Part shown: positions 38,689-43,207 of the stretch, one piece after another
Layout: every line of letters begins with the position of its first letter
Position numbering within the stretch: the first letter of the stretch is position 1
DNA from: Acidobacteriota bacterium
Lineage (GTDB): Bacteria > Acidobacteriota > Aminicenantia > UBA2199
Assembly: GCA_022711715.1 (NCBI GenBank)
Contig: JAKLEC010000009.1
Span: forward strand, 1 to 43,207
DNA: 43,207 nucleotides
Reading direction: 5' to 3'
The notes under the pieces: model-generated
What the model was told of the DNA's origin: nothing
The model's database searches: none
Seen by the model: the letters and a program-made list of their open reading frames with translations, nothing else
Program-made: the position numbers and the translations under genes

Positions 38689-39403
38689 ATAGTCCCAGGA
38701 ACTGGACCGCCAGCCCCGACAGGAAGATCGTGCCGCCGGCCAGGGCGTGGGCGTAGCGCTCGAGGCGCCCCAGGCGGACGAACTTCAGCCCCCAGGTGGA
38801 GAGGGCGATGATCGTCAGCATGGTGGCGATGGTGGCGACGGCGAAGGCGGAGGCGACCAGCGCCACGCCGGCCATGCTGTGCTTGGCCGCCGGGTACATG
38901 ACCAGCGGGATGAGCGGCTCGCAGGGGCCGAAGACGAAGATGGTGAACAGCACCCATGGGGTGATGTTCGCCTTCTCCTTGCGCATGTGGACATGGGCGT
39001 GCTCGCTCTCGTGCTGGTGGACGTGCTCGTGGACGCTGCCGTCGGCGTGGGCGTGGACATGGCGGTGGGGCCGGTTCTTTACCGCCCGGTGCAGCCCCCA
39101 GACCATGTAGGCGAAGCCGAAGCCGATGAACAGCCAGGCGGCGGCGTTGCCGCGCCACGACTCGGCCGCCTCGAGGCGGCTCACGGCGATGCCCAGGGCC
39201 AGGCCGATGAAGCCCAGCAGCACCGAGCTCAGCACGTGGCCCAGGCCGGATAGGAAGGCGATGGCGAGGGTCTTGCACATGGGCCACTGCCGGGCCTTGG
39301 CCATGGCGATGAAGGGCAGGTAGTGGTCGGGGCCGATCACGGTGTGGAAGAAGCCCAGGAATACGGCCGTGCCGGCCAGGATCCAGATCTCGCTGCTGAT
39401 CAT
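38687..39403 (-). CDS. NicO/UreH-like metal transporter
   Basis: A 238-aa membrane protein with six hydrophobic segments. TM1 carries the nickel/cobalt transporter-like HTVIGPDHYLPF (H-x5-D-H pattern). The cytoplasmic or periplasmic loop between TM3 and TM4 (about residues 112-140) is very His-rich (RPHRHVHAHADG, HEHVHQHESEHAHVHMR). Then VFGPCEPLIPLVMYPA. Family members (NicO, RcnA, UreH, TauE-like) move Ni2+ or Co2+; direction is not clear here. The ATG at 39403 follows AAGGAG. No nickel enzyme genes are in the window. Confidence 0.8.
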   Translation of the reverse strand: MISSEIWILAGTAVFLGFFHTVIGPDHYLPFIAMAKARQWPMCKTLAIAFLSGLGHVLSSVLLGFIGLALGIAVSRLEAAESWRGNAAAWLFIGFGFAYMVWGLHRAVKNRPHRHVHAHADGSVHEHVHQHESEHAHVHMRKEKANITPWVLFTIFVFGPCEPLIPLVMYPAAKHSMAGVALVASAFAVATIATMLTIIALSTWGLKFVRLGRLERYAHALAGGTIFLSGLAVQFLGL

Positions 39404-39435
39404 GACGGATGGTCTCCTTCGTGTTCCGAGCCCGC

Positions 39436-39441
39436 ATTATA
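39436..39441 (-). promoter_or_regulatory. -10 box of the NicO-like gene
   Basis: Perfect TATAAT on the minus strand, 33 nt upstream of the ATG at 39403. No good -35 is seen at 16-18 nt, so activation by a regulator is possible. Confidence 0.45.
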
Positions 39442-39479
39442 GCACAGCGTGTCGCCCAACGGGAAGGTTAGCGATGCGC

Positions 39480-40250
39480 TTAGCCGCCTCCCAGCGCCCG
39501 CCACAGGGCGATGAAGCGCTCGGGCCCCAGCTGCTCGGCGCGGGCCTGGGCGCCGACGCCGGCGGCGGCCAAGGCCGGGTGCAGCGCCTCAGCGGGAAAT
39601 ACGGCCAGGTTGTTGGCCAGGGTCTTGCGCCTCTCGGCGAAGCATTGGCGCACGAAGGCGTAGAATCCTTCGGCATCCTGGATGGGCGGCTCCACCGGCT
39701 CGGCCACGATCACGGTGGAGACGACCTTGGGCCGGGGGATGAAGGCGCCGGCCGGCACGTCGAAGGCGCGGTCACAGCGGTAGAGAAGCTGGAACACGAC
39801 CGATTGGGCGTTGTATTTCTTCCCCCCCGGCGCGGCCAGCAGCTTGTCGACGAAGTCCTTCTGCAGCATCAGCGCCGCTGCCGCGATCTCCGGACGCATG
39901 ACGATGAACCAGTCGGCCAGCGGCTTGGAGATGTGGTAGGGCAGGTTGCCGGCCACGGTCACCCTTTCGCCCCTGAACAGCCCAAACAGGTCGACGTCCA
40001 GGATGTCCCGGTTCAGCACCTGCGCCCGGGAGCCGAATTCCTTGCGCAGCCGGTCGGCGAGGCCGGGGTCGATCTCGACCAGGGTCAGCGGGCGTCCGGG
40101 AAAGCACTCGAGCAGCAGCCGGGTCAGGATCCCGCCCCCGGGGCCGATCTCCAGCAGCGGCCCGTCGCCCGCGGGCACGAGATCGGCGATGCGGCGCGCG
40201 ACCCGCTCGTCGCGCAGGAAATTCTGGCCCATCTTGGCGGATTTCGTCAT
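39480..40250 (-). CDS. rsmA: 16S rRNA dimethyladenosine transferase
   Basis: RsmA/KsgA, 256 aa, dimethylates two adjacent adenosines in helix 45 of 16S rRNA. Conserved parts: AKMGQNFLRDERVARRIADL, the SAM loop LLEIGPGGGILTRLLLE, TLVEIDPGLADRL, the catalytic NLPYHISKPL, MLQKDFVDKLLA and GAFIPRPKVVSTVI. C-terminal domain normal. The ATG at 40250 is the conserved start; an upstream in-frame extension runs through the promoter and repeat and is not real. No Shine-Dalgarno sequence; the -10 is only 10 nt away. Confidence 0.95.
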   Translation of the reverse strand: MTKSAKMGQNFLRDERVARRIADLVPAGDGPLLEIGPGGGILTRLLLECFPGRPLTLVEIDPGLADRLRKEFGSRAQVLNRDILDVDLFGLFRGERVTVAGNLPYHISKPLADWFIVMRPEIAAAALMLQKDFVDKLLAAPGGKKYNAQSVVFQLLYRCDRAFDVPAGAFIPRPKVVSTVIVAEPVEPPIQDAEGFYAFVRQCFAERRKTLANNLAVFPAEALHPALAAAGVGAQARAEQLGPERFIALWRALGGG

Positions 40251-40260
40251 GACGCAACCG

Positions 40261-40266
40261 ATTATA
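40261..40266 (-). promoter_or_regulatory. -10 box of rsmA
   Basis: Perfect TATAAT on the minus strand. The rsmA ATG begins at the eleventh base after it, so the leader would be about 4 nt at most. The -35 is weak (TGGCAA at 40284-40289). Confidence 0.5.
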
Positions 40267-40311
40267 TGTCCGTAGCCTTGGTTTTGCCAGCAAGAGTTCG
40301 TAACTACGAAA

Positions 40312-40496
40312 TTTCGTGACGCGTAACGCGTGACGAGAAGCCGCAAGGGAACGAATTTTTTCCGAATTGTGCTATAAAGAAACAAGCGTAGTGATAGCCT
40401 TCCTAAACCGTGATGTGTTGAGATCCTGGCTTTTGGTCAACATTCTCGGAGTCGTTCTTCACTCGCCGTTCCGCGTCACGCGTTACGCGTCACGAT
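40312..40496. repeat. inverted element with heptamer arms
   Basis: Left arm 40312-40340 (TGACGCG/TAACGCG units). Right arm 40472-40496 is its reverse complement, sharing about 22 consecutive bases. The core of about 130 nt has no gene. The right arm contains the stop codon of the dehydrogenase gene (40490-40492). It lies between that gene and rsmA, both on the minus strand. Confidence 0.75.
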
Positions 40497-41470
40497 TGCT
40501 TCTTCCGCAGCTTATCCTTCCACTCCGGGATCAAGTGCTTGGGCTTGCGGCCGGCGAGGGCCTGGCGCACGGCCTCGACGGTCATCATGGCCATGCGCCT
40601 CCGGGTCGCGCCGGTGGCGCTGCCCAGGTGGGGGAGGAGGACGGCGTTCTGCAGCTTTTTCAGCCGGTCGTTCACCTTCGGCTCCTCCTCGTACACGTCG
40701 AGGCCGGCGGCGAACAGCTCGTTGCGGGCCAGGGCGTCGGCCAGGGCCGCTTCGTCCATCAGCGGGCCGCGGGCGGTGTTGACGAAGACGGCGTCGCGCT
40801 TCATCAGCGCGAAGACATCGTGGCCGAACAGGTGATGGACGCCGCTCGAGTAGGGCAGGTGCAGCGAGACGACGTCGGCGCTGCGGATCAGCTCCAGGAA
40901 GGTGACGCGGGCGAAGCCGAATTTCCTCTCGACCTGCGGCTTGGGGCTGCGCGAATAGAAGACGACCTTCATGCCGAAGGCGCGGGCGCGCTGGGCGACG
41001 GCCAGGCCGATGCGCCCCATGCCCACGATGCCCAGCACGGCCCCGTTCAGCTCCTTGCCCAGCAGCAGGCCGGCCTGCCAGCCGCGGAAGTCGCCGGCGC
41101 GCACCAGCGCGTCGCCCTCGACCACGCGCCGCGATGCGGCCAGGATGAGGGCCATGGCCAGGTCGGCGGTGGCCCGGGTCAGGACCTCGGGGGTGTGGGT
41201 GACCAGCACCCGGCGCTCGAGGGCGGCGGCGACGTCGACGTTGTTGTAGCCGACGGCGAAGTTGGCGATGACCTTCAGCCGCGGCAGCAGGGCGAGCAGG
41301 TCGCGGCCCACGGGGTCGGAGAGGAAGCTGACCAGGGCCTCGGCGTCGGCGTGACGGCGGCAGAAGGCGGGCAGCCCACCCTCCTCCTCGGCGATCACCA
41401 GCGCGAAATCGCGGCGCAGGCGCTCGACCGCCTCGTCGCTGTACGGGTGGGCCAGGATGACTTTCTTCAT
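40490..41470 (-). CDS. D-isomer-specific 2-hydroxyacid dehydrogenase
   Basis: A 326-aa NAD(P)-dependent enzyme that reduces 2-oxoacids such as glyoxylate or hydroxypyruvate. The Rossmann motif is LGIVGMGRIGLAVA. The catalytic Arg lies in the second-domain segment FAVGYNNVDVAAA...TARGPLMDEAAL, Glu in DVYEEEP and His in LPHLGSATGATR. The SRSPKP segment after the second Rossmann strand suggests NADPH rather than NADH, as in glyoxylate/hydroxypyruvate reductases. The ATG follows AGGTGAACC. The C-terminus is Lys-rich and its stop lies inside a repeat arm. Confidence 0.9.
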   Translation of the reverse strand: MKKVILAHPYSDEAVERLRRDFALVIAEEEGGLPAFCRRHADAEALVSFLSDPVGRDLLALLPRLKVIANFAVGYNNVDVAAALERRVLVTHTPEVLTRATADLAMALILAASRRVVEGDALVRAGDFRGWQAGLLLGKELNGAVLGIVGMGRIGLAVAQRARAFGMKVVFYSRSPKPQVERKFGFARVTFLELIRSADVVSLHLPYSSGVHHLFGHDVFALMKRDAVFVNTARGPLMDEAALADALARNELFAAGLDVYEEEPKVNDRLKKLQNAVLLPHLGSATGATRRRMAMMTVEAVRQALAGRKPKHLIPEWKDKLRKKQS

Positions 41471-41566
41471 GGACGGTTCACCTCGGGAGGGGCGGGGAAG
41501 GGAATGGCCAGGACGGATCCGCGGCCGGACAGGCGCGATGCGGCGATGGCTTCATGGTTGAAACAA

Positions 41567-41639
41567 TGGGCGATGCAGGATTCGAACCTGCGACTCCTAC
41601 CGTGTGAAGGTAATACTCTAGCCGCTGAGTTAATCGCCC
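41567..41639 (-). tRNA. tRNA-Val (anticodon CAC)
   Basis: On the minus strand a full cloverleaf of 73 nt: acceptor GGGCGAT/ATCGCCC, D stem ACTC/GAGT, anticodon stem TTACC/GGTAG with loop TTCACAC (anticodon CAC, reading GUG), T arm GCAGG-TTCGAAT-CCTGC and discriminator A. The CCA end is not encoded, so it must be added. It has its own promoter. Confidence 0.95.
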
Positions 41640-41647
41640 AAGGCTAC

Positions 41648-41676
41648 ATTATAGGACAGAAAAGGCCGCCGGTCAA
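41648..41676 (-). promoter_or_regulatory. tRNA-Val promoter
   Basis: Minus strand TTGACC (41671-41676), a 17-nt spacer and TATAAT (41648-41653). The tRNA begins nine bases after the -10 box, so the primary transcript would have almost no 5' leader for RNase P to remove. Confidence 0.75.
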
Positions 41677-41713
41677 GGGAATCCGGCCCCGCCGGAGCGC
41701 GCGCCCGGCCGGA

Positions 41714-41743
41714 TTGCCATCCCCCCCGGCTTCGCGCTATAAT
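41714..41743 (+). promoter_or_regulatory. promoter of the ClC gene
   Basis: TTGCCA (41714-41719), an 18-nt spacer and TATAAT (41738-41743). Start near 41750, leaving a leader of about 60 nt to the TTG at 41812. It is divergent from the tRNA promoter. Confidence 0.65.
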
Positions 41744-41811
41744 GGCCCTTGAATTCAACGCGGGTATCAGTCCGCTTTCTTTGCGAAGCGGCCCGGGCAA
41801 GGACGACTCCA

Positions 41812-43207
41812 TTGAACGGAACAACAGACAAGCTCGCTTTTCCCCATTTCCAGGCCAAGCTCCCCGGCAACGTCGGCATCGCCCTGCAGGCCGGCATCCT
41901 CGGCCTGCTGGCCGGGCTCTCCGCCGTTCTCTTCGTGTTCCTGATCAACCGGCTGTTCTCGCTGACCTACCTGCGCTTCGCTCAGGGATCGCCCCTGTCT
42001 TTCGCGCTCTCCAGCCTGCTGGTCATCGTGGCCACGACGACCCTGGCCGGGCTGCTGCTGAGCCGGGTCAGCCCCGAGGCCGCCGGCAGCGGCATCACCA
42101 ACGTCAAGCTGGCCTACTGGAAGGAACTCGGCAACATGAAGCTCAGGCCGGTGCTGGTCAAGTTCGTGGCCGGGGTCCTCAGCATCGGCGGCGGCACCAG
42201 CCTCGGCCCCGAAGGGCCGTCGGTCTTCATCGGCAGCGGCGTTGCCGCCAATGCCGCCGCAAGGCTCGGCTCCCCGGCGCGGAACCGGCGCGGGGCGGCG
42301 GTCGTCGGCGCCGCCGCGGGCCTGGCCGCGGCGTTCAATGCCCCGCTGGCGGCGATCGCCTTCGTGATCGAGGAGATCGTCGGTGACCTGAACAACCGTT
42401 ACCTCGGACGCGTCGTCCTTTCCTCGGTGATCGGCGCCTTCGTGGTCTACGCCCTGATCGGCCGCCAGCCGGCCTTCACCCTGCCCCCGGTGGAGGCCAT
42501 CTCCTGGCTCCACTACCTGATCGTCCCCCCGGTCGCCATGGCCGCCGCACTGGCGGGAGTCGCATTCCAGCGCGTCAGCCTGCTCTGGCGGGGGCGGCTG
42601 CGGCGCCAGAAGCGCGTTCCCGCCTGGCTGCTGCCGGTGCTCGGCGGCCTGCTGACCTGGGCCATCGGCTGCGCGGTCTTCCTGGTCGTCGGCAAGCTCG
42701 GCGTCTTCGGCATGGGCTACCAGGACCTCTCCAGCGCCCTGAGGAACCACTTCCCGTGGAAGGTCGCCGGGCTGATGGCCGTCGCCAAGCTGCTGGCCAT
42801 CGTCATCGGCTACAGCTTCGGCGGCTGCGGCGGCCTGTTCGCCCCCCTGTTCTTCGTCGGCGGCATGACCGGCTTCTTCCTGGCCGGTCTGGCGCGGCTG
42901 TGGGTCCCCATCACCCCCGCCGACCAGATCGTGCTGGCCGTGGTCGGCATGAGCGCCTGTCTGGGCGCGGCGGCGCGGGCGCCGCTCAGCTCGATGCTGA
43001 TCGTCTTCGAGATGACCCACCAGTTCACGCTGGTGCCCAGCCTGCTGCTGGGCACGATCGTCAGCCAGGCCACCGCCCGCCTGGCCGGCAAGCTGAGCTT
43101 CTATGACGCCCTGCTGGTACAGGACGGCCACGACCTGCACAAGGTCCATCCGCCGCTCAACCTGCAGGCCTGGCAGAGCCTGCCGGTGGCCTCCATCGCC
43201 AACCCGG
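41812..43207 (+). CDS. ClC-family chloride channel or Cl-/H+ exchanger (partial, 3' end outside)
   Basis: At least 465 codons of a ClC protein, an inner-membrane chloride channel or exchanger. Selectivity-filter parts: EAAGSGITNVK (usual GSGIP), GGGTSLGPEGPSVFIGSG with the gating Glu of GxEGP, SFGGCGGLFAPLFFVGG (usual GxFxP) and AAARAPLSSMLIVFEMT. The protein continues after the membrane domain with LVQDGHDLHKVHPPLN..., probably the start of a CBS-domain tail cut by the window edge. No in-frame ATG exists upstream; TTG at 41812, preceded by AAGGA at 8 nt, is the likely start. Confidence 0.9.
   Translation, partial: MNGTTDKLAFPHFQAKLPGNVGIALQAGILGLLAGLSAVLFVFLINRLFSLTYLRFAQGSPLSFALSSLLVIVATTTLAGLLLSRVSPEAAGSGITNVKLAYWKELGNMKLRPVLVKFVAGVLSIGGGTSLGPEGPSVFIGSGVAANAAARLGSPARNRRGAAVVGAAAGLAAAFNAPLAAIAFVIEEIVGDLNNRYLGRVVLSSVIGAFVVYALIGRQPAFTLPPVEAISWLHYLIVPPVAMAAALAGVAFQRVSLLWRGRLRRQKRVPAWLLPVLGGLLTWAIGCAVFLVVGKLGVFGMGYQDLSSALRNHFPWKVAGLMAVAKLLAIVIGYSFGGCGGLFAPLFFVGGMTGFFLAGLARLWVPITPADQIVLAVVGMSACLGAAARAPLSSMLIVFEMTHQFTLVPSLLLGTIVSQATARLAGKLSFYDALLVQDGHDLHKVHPPLNLQAWQSLPVASIANP

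Noticed and set aside
38582-38700. TPP riboswitch upstream of thiM
   Set aside because: I looked for the conserved CTGAGA and ACCTGATC-type boxes and found none; the sequence is A-rich repeat. The leader of the Nudix-ThiE gene is also too short.
40251-40385. Upstream extension of RsmA to 40385
   Set aside because: It crosses the -10 box and the repeat tract and adds a non-conserved N-terminus.
41742-42386. ATG at 41742 as start of the ClC gene
   Set aside because: It is in a different frame from the ClC protein and overlaps the -10 box; the ClC frame has no ATG upstream, so TTG at 41812 is preferred.

Overview
The window comes from a GC-rich, Gram-negative bacterium. It carries a Tol-Pal operon, lipoprotein and beta-barrel signals, an MglA-type GTPase, a bacterial V-type (A/V) rotary ATPase, ETF and biotin-dependent carboxylase genes, and many near-consensus sigma-70 promoters. 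The combination of V-ATPase with DUF2764, propionyl-CoA-carboxylase-type genes and MglA would suit an uncultured lineage such as Acidobacteriota/Aminicenantes. That placement is inference from gene content; no marker gene here proves it.

Layout. (1) 101-338: a tiny coiled-coil gene with a consensus promoter. (2) 564-2383: etfBA, electron transfer flavoprotein. (3) 2406-11734, minus strand: a long envelope operon, tolQ-tolR-tolA/tonB-tolB-pal-cpoB, then ssb, an MglA-like GTPase and three exported proteins. (4) 11848-15463, plus: a three-gene biotin carboxylase/carboxyltransferase/BCCP operon whose biotin carboxylase-like subunit lacks several catalytic residues. (5) 15804-17150: an NSS-type Na+ symporter. 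(6) 17283-19540: a hypothetical membrane-anchored protein, folK, a second hypothetical and a cupin. (7) 19557-24496: SGNH hydrolase, NodU/CmcH-type carbamoyltransferase, SxtJ-like and DUF5989 small membrane proteins, and a GT39-type glycosyltransferase, probably for building or decorating a glycan or lipid. (8) 24509-26735: long-chain acyl-CoA synthetase and a ferritin-like protein. (9) 26909-27495: a lipoprotein. (10) 27742-34947: V-ATPase operon E-DUF2764-A-B-D-I-K, whose K subunit retains most of the known Na+-binding residues. (11) 35223-36353: GlcF-like Fe-S protein. (12) 36403-38581: a Nudix-ThiE fusion, convergent with thiM. (13) 38687-41470: NicO-like metal transporter, rsmA and a 2-hydroxyacid dehydrogenase. 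(14) tRNA-Val(CAC) and, running off the right edge, a ClC chloride channel/transporter.

Functional picture. etfBA, the acyl-CoA synthetase and the carboxylase operon point to acyl-CoA/propionyl-CoA metabolism. The NSS symporter and the probable Na+-coupled V-ATPase suggest a sodium economy. ThiE and ThiM provide thiamine synthesis and salvage.

The strongest non-gene signal is a family of intergenic elements built from degenerate 6-7-nt tandem repeats, often arranged as inverted arms around an unrelated core. The unit sequence differs from site to site, but the architecture recurs (15587-15757, 17980-18087, 27504-27716, 35052-35178, 38593-38688, 40312-40496, plus single arms). Other notable points are a biotin carboxylase homologue with an altered bicarbonate site, a relic of a second thiE 3' end beside a REP-like hairpin, and several genes whose -10 box lies so close to the ATG that their mRNAs should be leaderless.
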